Source: an uncultured Xanthobacteraceae bacterium
GTDB taxonomy: Bacteria; Pseudomonadota; Alphaproteobacteria; Rhizobiales; Xanthobacteraceae
Assembly (NCBI GenBank): GCA_955652195.1
Contig: CATPBC010000230.1
Location: 1-5,755 of the forward strand
Direction of reading: 5' to 3'
DNA length: 5,755 bases
Shown in pieces: positions 1 through 5,633 of this stretch; position 1 is the first letter of the stretch; the number at the start of each line of letters is the position of its first letter. The translations under genes were made by a program, and so were the position numbers. The notes below the pieces were generated by a model that did no database searches, was not told the DNA's origin, and saw only the letters and a list, made by a program, of their open reading frames with translations.

Positions 1-858
1 GTCGCGGACGTCGAACACATACAGCGTGCGGGCTTCATCGCCGCGCCAGGCGTCAAGCTTTGCCCGATCGATGGTTGCGACGCCGCAAGCTTGCGCCACG
101 CGCTGTGCGGCGTGTTTCGCCCAATCCAGCTTTTCTGCCGAGACGCGCGGCGCACGCTTGTCTCTTTGGCTTTCGCAAGAAAATCCGGCGAGGCTCCAGC
201 CCATGGTGCCGTTGCGCAGTGCGACGACTTTGTTCGGCAGGCGGGCATTGATGAGCGACTGCGTGCCGATGATGCTACGGGTGCGGCCGGCGCAATTGAC
301 CACCACCAATGTGTCTGGAGATGGCGCGATATCGCGCGCGCGCAGCACCAACTCGGCGCCGGGCACATTGGTCGCGCTCGGGATGGAGACCCGCGCATAT
401 TCGTCGAACGGCCGACTGTCGAGGACGACGAGATCGGCGCCTCCGCGCAGCAGCGTTGCCAGTTCTTCTGCCGCGATGCTGGGCGTCGCCTGCTCATGTT
501 CGATAAATTCGCCGAATGCTTTGCTCGGCACATTGACGCCGGTGAACAGCTCAAAGCCGGCCTTCGCCCAGGCCCTCACGCCGCCAGCCAGGATGCGTAG
601 ATCGGCATAACCGTTGCGCGCCAGGACTCTTGCCGCGTGTTCGGCAAGGCCGTCGCCATCGTCGCACAGCACGATCCGTGTCGCGCGCCGCGGCACCAAT
701 TGGGCGAATTTCAATTCCAGCCGGCTGAGCGGCGCCGAACGCGCCAGCAAGAGGTGGCCTTGCGAAAAAATTAACTCCTCGCGCACGTCGATGAGCGCGA
801 GTTCGGCGCCGTCATTGAACATGCCCCGCAGCTCGGCGGGGCCGACGGCCGTGGTCAC
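1..858 (-). CDS. Multidomain rhodanese-related sulfurtransferase (partial, C-terminus beyond left edge)
   Basis: Rhodanese domains move sulfane sulfur through a cysteine persulfide, probably here in the cytosol since no signal peptide is seen. The visible part is 286 codons with no stop. Domain 1 covers about residues 5-105: it has IDVREE at 23-28, a candidate active-site Cys65 in the acidic loop CDDGDG, and LAGGVRAW at 90-97. Domain 2 covers about 125-230: it has LDSRPFDEY at 146-154 and Cys189 in NCAGRTRS, a classical active-site loop. A third domain appears to begin at the edge with FDVRD (282-286). I chose the GTG at 858-856 because its GTGA overlaps the TGA of the upstream dioxygenase gene, implying translational coupling, and because the rhodanese homology starts right after it. 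From memory, related proteins are about 500 residues long with several rhodanese repeats. The family call is firm; the physiological sulfur donor and acceptor are unknown. Confidence 0.88.
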   Translation of the reverse strand, partial: MTTAVGPAELRGMFNDGAELALIDVREELIFSQGHLLLARSAPLSRLELKFAQLVPRRATRIVLCDDGDGLAEHAARVLARNGYADLRILAGGVRAWAKAGFELFTGVNVPSKAFGEFIEHEQATPSIAAEELATLLRGGADLVVLDSRPFDEYARVSIPSATNVPGAELVLRARDIAPSPDTLVVVNCAGRTRSIIGTQSLINARLPNKVVALRNGTMGWSLAGFSCESQRDKRAPRVSAEKLDWAKHAAQRVAQACGVATIDRAKLDAWRGDEARTLYVFDVRD

Positions 859-1394
859 GTCGCCTGCTGCGGCGTCATCCGTTTGACTTCGCCGGTGTTT
901 AGATCGAAGCGCACGCGATCAATGCGATCTAGGTTCGTTCCGGTGACGCGAATGAAGCGCGCGTGATCGGGATAGTCGATCGAATGGATTTTGCCATCCT
1001 GATAAATGCCGGCCTGTCCCGGCATCAGCCGATATTTTTTTACCGGCTTAAGCTTGGCGTGCTGCGAATCGCGGCCGTCGTCCTGACGCTCCCACTCCGT
1101 CATGTCGGTGTAGTGCGTGGCCTGACCATAAATCGCCCAGGAATCGCCGTGGTCATGGGGCGGTGAGGTTCGCGCCTTGTCATTGATGTGCGCGAGAACC
1201 TGGAAGCCGAGCTCGGGGTCCTCGTAAAGAACATGCAATCCGCGCGGCGCCTCCTCGCAGTGTCGGTGGACGAAGTCCGGATTCTGCAGGAGCCGTTCGA
1301 GCTGGCTGCGCACCTGTTCCCGGCCTTTTGGACCGGGATCGCGCTCCAGGATGGAGCGGCAATCGGAGATGAACTGGTCGAGTTCGTAAGCCAT
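855..1394 (-). CDS. Cysteine dioxygenase-like cupin (thiol dioxygenase family)
   Basis: This 179-residue protein resembles cytosolic non-haem iron thiol dioxygenases, which oxidise cysteine or a related thiol such as 3-mercaptopropionate to the sulfinate. The cupin motif PPHDHGDSW supplies His80 and His82, and GKIHSIDYPD supplies His137. Their order and spacing match the three-histidine iron site of cysteine dioxygenase (His86, His88, His140 in the mammalian enzyme). The N-terminal third is helical and charged, as in the family. The ATG at 1394 is preferred over the in-frame GTG at 1403 because AGGAG (1407-1403) lies 8 nt upstream of the ATG and overlaps the GTG itself. The last codons overlap the start of the rhodanese gene by 4 nt, so the two are almost certainly one transcript. 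The family is well supported; cysteine versus another thiol as substrate cannot be decided from sequence. Confidence 0.85.
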   Translation of the reverse strand: MAYELDQFISDCRSILERDPGPKGREQVRSQLERLLQNPDFVHRHCEEAPRGLHVLYEDPELGFQVLAHINDKARTSPPHDHGDSWAIYGQATHYTDMTEWERQDDGRDSQHAKLKPVKKYRLMPGQAGIYQDGKIHSIDYPDHARFIRVTGTNLDRIDRVRFDLNTGEVKRMTPQQAT

Positions 1395-1402
1395 CGCAAT
1401 CA

Positions 1403-1407
1403 CTCCT
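1403..1407 (-). promoter_or_regulatory. Ribosome binding site of the dioxygenase gene
   Basis: AGGAG on the minus strand, 8 nt before the ATG at 1394. It decides between that ATG and the in-frame GTG at 1403, which lies inside the AGGAG and would have no usable upstream site. Confidence 0.7.
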
Positions 1408-1454
1408 GATGGAGCTTAGGGGACTGAATTTCGCGCATTCGCGCGTCGAGCGCC

Positions 1455-1528
1455 AGTGTCCCGATTGCGAAGTTCGCACGCTTTATCGGCACGTTCTCAT
1501 GCGAACTTCGGAATCAAAGGGGGACACT
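1455..1528. repeat. Imperfect palindromic element A (REP/MITE-like)
   Basis: The left arm is 1455-1478 and the right arm 1500-1528, with a 21-nt loop. Read outside-in, the left arm is AGTGTCCC then GATTGCGAAGTTCGCA. The reverse complement of the right arm is AGTGTCCC, then a 5-nt insertion (CCTTT), then GATTCCGAAGTTCGCA. Apart from the insertion there is one mismatch in 24 positions. The transcript of either strand could form a strong hairpin. It lies between two divergently transcribed genes and contains no ORF of note. The pattern suggests a dispersed non-coding repeat, but copy number elsewhere cannot be seen here. Confidence 0.75.
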
Positions 1529-1536
1529 AGCAAATA

Positions 1537-1542
1537 TATAAT
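1537..1542 (+). promoter_or_regulatory. Possible -10 box between the two palindromes
   Basis: A perfect TATAAT in the only strongly AT-rich stretch of the divergent region (about 1531-1543). No acceptable TTGACA-like -35 lies 16-18 bp upstream (TCAAAG at 1514-1519). If used, transcription would start near 1549, inside element B, and run into the histidine kinase gene. An AT-rich linker could give this by chance. Confidence 0.2.
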
Positions 1543-1543
1543 T

Positions 1544-1620
1544 CTAGTGCGGTTTTTGGATTTGAAGTTCCTATGAGAGCTTCCGCCTGAACTATAGGAA
1601 CTTCAAATCCACCGCACTAG
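1544..1620. repeat. Imperfect palindromic element B (REP/MITE-like), related to element A
   Basis: The left arm is 1544-1574 and the right arm 1594-1620, with a 19-nt loop. The left arm is CTAGTGCGGT, then TTTT, then GGATTTGAAGTTCCTAT. The reverse complement of the right arm is identical except that it lacks the TTTT, so 27 of 27 shared positions pair. The ends are CTAG on both sides. The pattern AGTG...GATT...GAAGTTC is shared with element A 15 bp away, so the two look like members of one family. The right end is only 40 bp before the histidine kinase start codon, so the hairpin may lie in that gene's 5' leader. Similar motifs are familiar to me from Bradyrhizobium-type genomes; this is from memory and unverified. 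Confidence 0.78.
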
Positions 1621-1660
1621 TACATTTGGCGGCGCTGCACCGCAACGTTACATTACACGC

Positions 1661-3004
1661 ATGTTTGGTCTGCCACGAACTCATGAGCGTCCGCGGAACG
1701 TGCGGCTGGATACGCTGATCCGGCTGCGCTGGCTAGCGGTTTGCGGCCAATTGGCCGGCGTTCTGGTGGTGCATTTCGGCCTGGAATTCGAAGTTCCGAT
1801 CTGGGCCTGCCTTGTCGTGATTGCGCTGGCGGCGGTCTTGAACGTCGCGCTGCGCGTCAGCTTCCGGCAGACACAATGGCTGGAACCGGATCGGGCGGCC
1901 TGGCTGTTGACCTTCGACATCGCCGAATTGGCAGCGCTGCTTTACCTCACCGGTGGGTTGGAAAATCCCTTTGCGTTCCTCCTCCTCGGCCCGGTCTTAA
2001 TTTCGGCCACGGCGCTGCCGCCGCGCATGACGCTCCTAATCGGCACGTTTGCGATGTTCTGCGCGACCATGCTCGTGTTCCTCCATTACGATCTGCCGTG
2101 GGATTCCGAGAACCCGCTTGAGCTCCCTGAAATCTACATGGTGGGCGTCTGGCTCTCGATCCTGCTGGCGATTGGCTATATCGGCGTCTACACTTGGCAG
2201 GTCGCCGAGGAAGCGCGTCAGCTCTCCGACGCACTGGCCGCTACCGAGCTGGTCTTGGCCCGCGAGCAGCATCTCTCCCAGCTCGACGGGCTTGCGGCGG
2301 CGGCAGCGCACGAGCTCGGCACGCCGCTGTCGACCATTACGGTCGTGATCCGCGAGATCGAACGCGCCCTCGAAAAGGATTCGCCTTACGCCGAAGACGT
2401 CAAGCTTTTACGTGAGCAGGCCCAGCGCTGCCGTGAGATTCTAGCGAAGATCACCGAGCTTCCCGCCGGCGAACCGTTCGACCGCTTGCCGCTATCGGCC
2501 CTGATCGAGGAAGCGGTGGCGCCGCATCGCAATTTCGGCGTTTCGATCATCGTGACTTATCCGCCCAATCGGGCCGGCGAGTCGGCAGCGGAGCGCAATC
2601 CAGCGATCCGCTATGGACTCGGCAATTTGATCGAAAACGCGGTCGATTTTGCCCATACTCGGGTCGAAATTGCCGCCCAATGGACGACGGAGGATGTCAG
2701 CATCTCGATCAGCGACGATGGACCTGGATTCGCTCCCGAAGTCGTCGATCGCCTCGGCGCTCCCTATGTCACGCATCGGCGGCTCGGCGCCCGCGGTTCA
2801 ACGGCCGATGAGACCGCGCTGTTCGGTCTCGGATTGGGCTTTTTTATCGCCAAGACGCTTTTGGAACGCTCCGGCGCCAAGCTCTCGCTCATTAACCAGG
2901 CACCCCCGCTGCACGGCGCCACGATCACCGTGACCTGGAACCGGGAAGATTTTGAACGGCCGCTGGTGGCGCCCCCACTTGAGGCGACGGCTGTCGCTTC
3001 TTAA
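1661..3004 (+). CDS. regB: Membrane redox-sensing histidine kinase, RegB/PrrB/RegS/ActS family
   Basis: This 447-residue inner-membrane sensor kinase would phosphorylate the RegA-type regulator encoded next to it in response to respiratory redox state. About six hydrophobic segments span residues 24-178. The family's quinone-site motif GGxxNPF is present as GGLENPF (98-104). The H-box AAHELGTPLSTI carries His217, and Cys257 (QRCREI) sits exactly 40 residues later, the same spacing as His225 and redox-active Cys265 of Rhodobacter RegB. The ATP-binding domain has GNLIENAVDFA (N-box, 321-331), DDGPGF (352-357) and FGLGLGFF (388-395). The ATG at 1661 is the only upstream start, since an in-frame TAG lies at 1595-1597, but no clear Shine-Dalgarno precedes it. 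The adjacent, co-oriented regulator matches the rhizobial RegSR/ActSR arrangement rather than the Rhodobacter one, where the two genes are divergent. Names differ by genus (regB, prrB, regS, actS); the function is secure. Confidence 0.95.
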   Translation: MFGLPRTHERPRNVRLDTLIRLRWLAVCGQLAGVLVVHFGLEFEVPIWACLVVIALAAVLNVALRVSFRQTQWLEPDRAAWLLTFDIAELAALLYLTGGLENPFAFLLLGPVLISATALPPRMTLLIGTFAMFCATMLVFLHYDLPWDSENPLELPEIYMVGVWLSILLAIGYIGVYTWQVAEEARQLSDALAATELVLAREQHLSQLDGLAAAAAHELGTPLSTITVVIREIERALEKDSPYAEDVKLLREQAQRCREILAKITELPAGEPFDRLPLSALIEEAVAPHRNFGVSIIVTYPPNRAGESAAERNPAIRYGLGNLIENAVDFAHTRVEIAAQWTTEDVSISISDDGPGFAPEVVDRLGAPYVTHRRLGARGSTADETALFGLGLGFFIAKTLLERSGAKLSLINQAPPLHGATITVTWNREDFERPLVAPPLEATAVAS

Positions 3005-3061
3005 CTGTGAGTTGCCAATCATGACATTGCATGGTGCCGTGTTGAACGAACTGGAATCGAA

Positions 3062-3616
3062 ATGAACGATGCCGGAACAGGCTCGCTGCCGAGCGAGCGT
3101 TCGCTGCTAATCGTCGAGGACGACAAGTCGTTCCTCCAGCGCCTCGCCCGCGCCATGGAAGGCCGCGGCTTTACGGTGACGACGGCCGAATCGGTGAGCG
3201 ATGGGCTCTTGCAGGTGGAGAAAGCCGCGCCTGCATTTGCCGTAGTCGACATGCGGCTCGGCGATGGCAACGGTCTCGACGTCATCTCGGCCATGAAGAA
3301 ACGGCGCCCGGAAGCCCGCGCCATCATTCTCACCGGCTATGGCAATATCGCCACCGCGGTGAACGCGGTGAAACTCGGCGCGGTCGATTATCTCGCTAAG
3401 CCGGTCGATGCCGACGACGTGGCGGCGGCCCTGCTCGCGATCGACAACAAAAAGATCGAGCCCCCGGAAAATCCAATGTCGGCCGACCGGGTCCGCTGGG
3501 AGCATATCCAGCGCATTTACGAATTATGCGGCCGCAACGTTTCGGAAACTGCCCGCCGCCTCAACATGCACCGGCGCACACTGCAGCGCATCCTGGCCAA
3601 ACGCGCCCCAAAATAA
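3062..3616 (+). CDS. regA: Redox response regulator, RegA/PrrA/RegR/ActR family
   Basis: This 184-residue cytosolic DNA-binding regulator is the partner of the preceding kinase. RegA-type proteins control respiration, photosynthesis, nitrogen or carbon fixation depending on host. The receiver domain (about 14-127) has the acidic pocket Glu19-Asp20-Asp21, phosphorylation site Asp63 in VVDMRLGDGNG, the switch Thr91 in ILTGYG, and Lys113 in LAKP. A short proline-containing linker (EPPENP, 133-138) leads to a Fis-type helix-turn-helix (about 149-181) with SETARRLNMHRRTLQRIL, which is highly characteristic of this family. Length and Asp63 numbering agree with Rhodobacter RegA. The gene begins 57 nt after the kinase stop with only a weak GGAA before the ATG, and no terminator is evident in the gap, so one operon is likely. 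The symbol follows Rhodobacter usage; in rhizobia it would be regR or actR. Confidence 0.95.
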   Translation: MNDAGTGSLPSERSLLIVEDDKSFLQRLARAMEGRGFTVTTAESVSDGLLQVEKAAPAFAVVDMRLGDGNGLDVISAMKKRRPEARAIILTGYGNIATAVNAVKLGAVDYLAKPVDADDVAAALLAIDNKKIEPPENPMSADRVRWEHIQRIYELCGRNVSETARRLNMHRRTLQRILAKRAPK

Positions 3617-3651
3617 TTCGTCTTTCTCCCGATAATAACCCCACACCCGCT

Positions 3652-3683
3652 CCGGCGGCGCGTCTGTGCTTCGCGCGCGGCTG
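3652..3683. terminator. Possible weak bidirectional terminator in the convergent gap
   Basis: The 68-nt gap between the regulator gene and the convergent mmcB-like gene contains GC-rich complementary stretches: GCGCG at 3658-3662 can pair with CGCGC at 3674-3678, with two more pairs beyond a mismatch. No run of T follows on either strand, so this is not a classical intrinsic terminator. It is listed because both flanking units must end here. Confidence 0.25.
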
Positions 3684-3684
3684 A

Positions 3685-4206
3685 TTATAGCTCCGCGTTA
3701 TAAGGTCCTTGCGGATCGGTGAGGGCCTGCAGACGCAGCGCTGCTGCATGCGCGAAGCGCAGCATCACCGACCTGCGAGTCGCGGCGGCGATCCGCTGCT
3801 CCGGCGCCTCGCAGACTATCGTAGCGCCGAACGCGTCGGCGACGATCAAGCCGGCATCGGCGGGGAAAATATCGCAAGGCACATCGGCATGCGTGGCGAA
3901 GAACAACCGATCGCAGTGCCGCCGATAGTCCATCCATTTTTGATCGGCGCGAAAGTCGGCAACCGAGGATTTTATCTCCACGATGATGATTTCACCGTCG
4001 CCGCCGAGCGCGACCAGGTCGGCTCGCCGCCCTGATGGCAGCGGCAGTTCGCTGACCACGCAATAGCCGAGCGCGTGCAGGTACCGCGCGGTGCCGCGCG
4101 CAATCGCTAAAGCCGCCGGAGATTGCCGGCCATCGATCACCGGGGAGGGCGCCTGGCTTGCGTCTGCGGCGGTTACGCTGGCCAACACGTTGGGCGGAAC
4201 GTTCAT
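3685..4206 (-). CDS. mmcB: MmcB-family DNA repair protein (PD-(D/E)XK fold)
   Basis: This 173-residue cytosolic protein resembles the alphaproteobacterial MmcB family. In Caulobacter, mmcB is an SOS-induced gene needed for mitomycin C resistance; the exact reaction is not established. The nuclease-like core is visible: Glu53 in VSELPLPSGRRAD, Asp63, then VEIKSS with Glu77 and Lys79, forming a D-x(13)-ExK signature. The conserved block DQKWMDYRRHCDRLFFA follows at 88-104, then DIFPADAGLIVAD. The ATG at 4206 is chosen because family similarity begins shortly after it and the longer in-frame option (to 4359) would overlap mtnA. The ribosome site is weak (GGAA about 9 nt upstream). The gene lies 91 nt downstream of mtnA on the same strand and may be co-transcribed. 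I see no GTTC-N7-GTTC LexA box before it. Confidence 0.82.
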   Translation of the reverse strand: MNVPPNVLASVTAADASQAPSPVIDGRQSPAALAIARGTARYLHALGYCVVSELPLPSGRRADLVALGGDGEIIIVEIKSSVADFRADQKWMDYRRHCDRLFFATHADVPCDIFPADAGLIVADAFGATIVCEAPEQRIAAATRRSVMLRFAHAAALRLQALTDPQGPYNAEL

Positions 4207-4297
4207 GGTGAGGATTCCAGCAAGCGGCAGGTTGGAAAGCGGCGGACAGGTAGGCTTACGCACGCAACATACTCCCAGCGAACTGAGCTGAGCCTCG

Positions 4298-5404
4298 TCA
4301 TTCTGCCGCGCCGGCGCGTTCCGGAAAAGCCCTGGCCAGCGCGCTACGCGAAGCGGCAATCACGCCACGTTCGGTAATCAGTCCGGTCACCAAGCGTGCC
4401 GGCGTGACGTCGAAGCCGTAATTGGCCACCGGCGAGCCGTCGGGAACGATACGCACGGTTGCAATGCCGCCTTGTGGAGTGCGGCCGGTCATCGTCGCTA
4501 CTTCGTCGGCTCCGCGTTGCTCGATCGGAATCTCGGCAAGGCCGTCGCTTATTGAAAAGTCAATCGTCGGTGACGGCAGCGCGACGTAAAACGGCACGTT
4601 ATTGTCACGCGCGGCGAGCGCTTTCAGGTAAGTTCCGATCTTATTGCACACGTCGCCAGCGGCGGTGACTCGATCTGTGCCGACGATCACCAGATCGACG
4701 AGTCCGTGCTGCATGAGATGCCCGCCGGTATTATCGGCGATCACGGTGTGCGCTACGCCATGGCGGCCGAGCTCCCAGGCGGTCAGCGACGCGCCTTGGT
4801 TACGCGGGCGGGTCTCGTCGGCGAATATATGGATGGCAATGCCTTTATCGTGCGCCAGATAGATCGGCGCCGTGGCCGTGCCGACATCGACCGCCGCCAG
4901 CCAACCGGCGTTGCAATGCGTTAGCACATTGACCGGCTGGCCCGGTTGCTTGCGCCGGGCAACTGCCTCGATGAGCGGCAGTCCGTTTTGTCCGATGGCG
5001 GTATTGATCGCAATGTCCTGTTCGCAGATCTCAGCGGCGCGCCGATACGCCACCGCAACGCGCTCGCCGCGCGCGCGGTTGCGCACCACCGCGACCATTT
5101 CGTTGAGCGCCCATTTGAGATTGATGGCAGTGGGCCGCGTCGCCAGCAAGGCGGCGCAGGCGCGGTCGAGCGCCTCGTCGGACGCGTCCGCGCGCAGCGC
5201 CAGGCAAACTCCATACGCCGCAGTGGCGCCGATCAACGGCGCGCCACGCACCAGCATCGCGCTAATCGCGTGCGCCGCGTCTTCCAGGTTGATGAGGCGC
5301 GCAGTCGTCAGCCGATGCGGCAGCGCGGTCTGATCGATAATCCCGACCGACCAGCCGTCCGGCTCGAGCCAAATGCTGCGCATCGATTTGCCGTCGACTT
5401 TCAT
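4298..5404 (-). CDS. mtnA: S-methyl-5-thioribose-1-phosphate isomerase
   Basis: MtnA converts 5-methylthioribose-1-phosphate to 5-methylthioribulose-1-phosphate in methionine salvage; in some alphaproteobacteria the product instead feeds an isoprenoid shunt. The 368-residue length is normal for the family. Signature elements are VRGAPLIGATAAYG (52-65), the catalytic Cys164 in THCNAGWLA, the catalytic Asp244 in VGTDRVTAAGDVCNKIGTY, and VALPSPTIDFS (274-284). The C-terminus carries the expected FDVTPARLVTGLITERGVI. The ATG at 5404 places the protein start at MKVDGKSMRSIWLE, typical of the family, with the purine-rich AAAGAGAA just upstream as ribosome site. The frame stays open to 5596, but the upstream part is a repetitive, non-conserved stretch whose far end offers only a TTG. 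No other methionine-salvage gene is visible in the window. Confidence 0.95.
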   Translation of the reverse strand: MKVDGKSMRSIWLEPDGWSVGIIDQTALPHRLTTARLINLEDAAHAISAMLVRGAPLIGATAAYGVCLALRADASDEALDRACAALLATRPTAINLKWALNEMVAVVRNRARGERVAVAYRRAAEICEQDIAINTAIGQNGLPLIEAVARRKQPGQPVNVLTHCNAGWLAAVDVGTATAPIYLAHDKGIAIHIFADETRPRNQGASLTAWELGRHGVAHTVIADNTGGHLMQHGLVDLVIVGTDRVTAAGDVCNKIGTYLKALAARDNNVPFYVALPSPTIDFSISDGLAEIPIEQRGADEVATMTGRTPQGGIATVRIVPDGSPVANYGFDVTPARLVTGLITERGVIAASRSALARAFPERAGAAE

Positions 5405-5449
5405 GCAGTTCTCTTTGCCGGTTTCTTTGCCGTTCCCTTTGCCGCTCCT
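5402..5449 (-). repeat. 12-bp tandem repeat overlapping the mtnA start codon
   Basis: Three consecutive 12-bp units at 5414-5425, 5426-5437 and 5438-5449 share the plus-strand core TTTGCCG followed by pyrimidines. A degenerate fourth unit (5402-5413, 8 of 12 matches to the second unit) contains the mtnA start codon. On the mtnA strand each unit reads GGCAAAG plus purines, so each offers a weak Shine-Dalgarno-like sequence. The repeat is in frame with mtnA and would read GKGN-GKET-GKEN if translated. Confidence 0.7.
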
Positions 5450-5572
5450 TTTAGCGGGCTGCGTTGCTGCCGGAAACTGTCTTCGAATTTCGCTGCTCGG
5501 GTCGCCGGCCGGTTGGCGGCAGGGGCCGGTGGCAACTTGCCAGCGCGGCGGACATACAGCAAATTTGCCCGC

Positions 5573-5596
5573 GCAATTCGCCAAGCAATACGCCAA
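5573..5596. repeat. Two-copy 12-bp tandem repeat
   Basis: GCAATTCGCCAA is followed directly by GCAATACGCCAA, 11 of 12 identical, ending 37 bp before the hydrolase start codon. It is unrelated in sequence to the repeat at the mtnA start. A direct-repeat operator or simple slippage product are both possible. Confidence 0.5.
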
Positions 5597-5622
5597 ATAG
5601 TGCGTCCAACAGTACTCCCAAT

Positions 5623-5627
5623 GGAGG
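5623..5627 (+). promoter_or_regulatory. Strong ribosome binding site of the hydrolase gene
   Basis: GGAGG lies 6 nt before the GTG at 5634. It fixes that GTG as the start and explains the ATG at 5621 as part of the ribosome site; that ATG is in a different frame. Confidence 0.75.
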
Positions 5628-5633
5628 CGCCGG

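Larger units (their letters stand above)
5405..5633. other. Divergent intergenic region between mtnA and the hydrolase gene
   Basis: This 229-bp region should hold promoters for both flanking genes. Next to mtnA it contains the 12-bp repeat described separately, and near the hydrolase a second tandem repeat. I see no convincing -35/-10 pair, no tRNA and no riboswitch motif that I can recognise. Open frames across it lack conserved protein features. Confidence 0.6.

Noticed and set aside
26..886. Long plus-strand open frames (26-610, 91-600, 614-886)
   Set aside because: They are shadows of the minus-strand rhodanese gene: arginine/serine/alanine-rich translations without any domain, while the opposite frame has clear rhodanese motifs throughout.
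1395..1403. GTG start at 1403 for the dioxygenase
   Set aside because: The GTG is inside the AGGAG that serves the ATG at 1394, leaving it no ribosome site.
1455..1620. CRISPR array or insertion sequence
   Set aside because: The repeats are inverted arms of two palindromes, not regularly spaced direct repeats, and no transposase or cas gene is present.
3692..3715. Small hairpin TCCGC...GCGGA as a terminator
   Set aside because: It lies inside the 3' end of the mmcB-like coding sequence, has a 14-nt loop and no T tract.
4207..4359. Longer mmcB frame beginning at 4359
   Set aside because: It would overlap the end of mtnA by 62 nt, and the added residues show no family similarity. The ATG at 4206 fits better.
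5405..5596. N-terminal extension of MtnA by 64 residues to a TTG at 5596
   Set aside because: The family starts at about MKVDGKSMRSIW; the extension is low-complexity, non-conserved and covers the only promoter space between divergent genes.
5405..5633. SAM-type riboswitch upstream of the methionine-salvage gene
   Set aside because: No recognisable SAM-I, SAM-II or SAM-V core could be found by eye, and the leader is mostly the 12-bp repeat. A covariance-model search would settle it.
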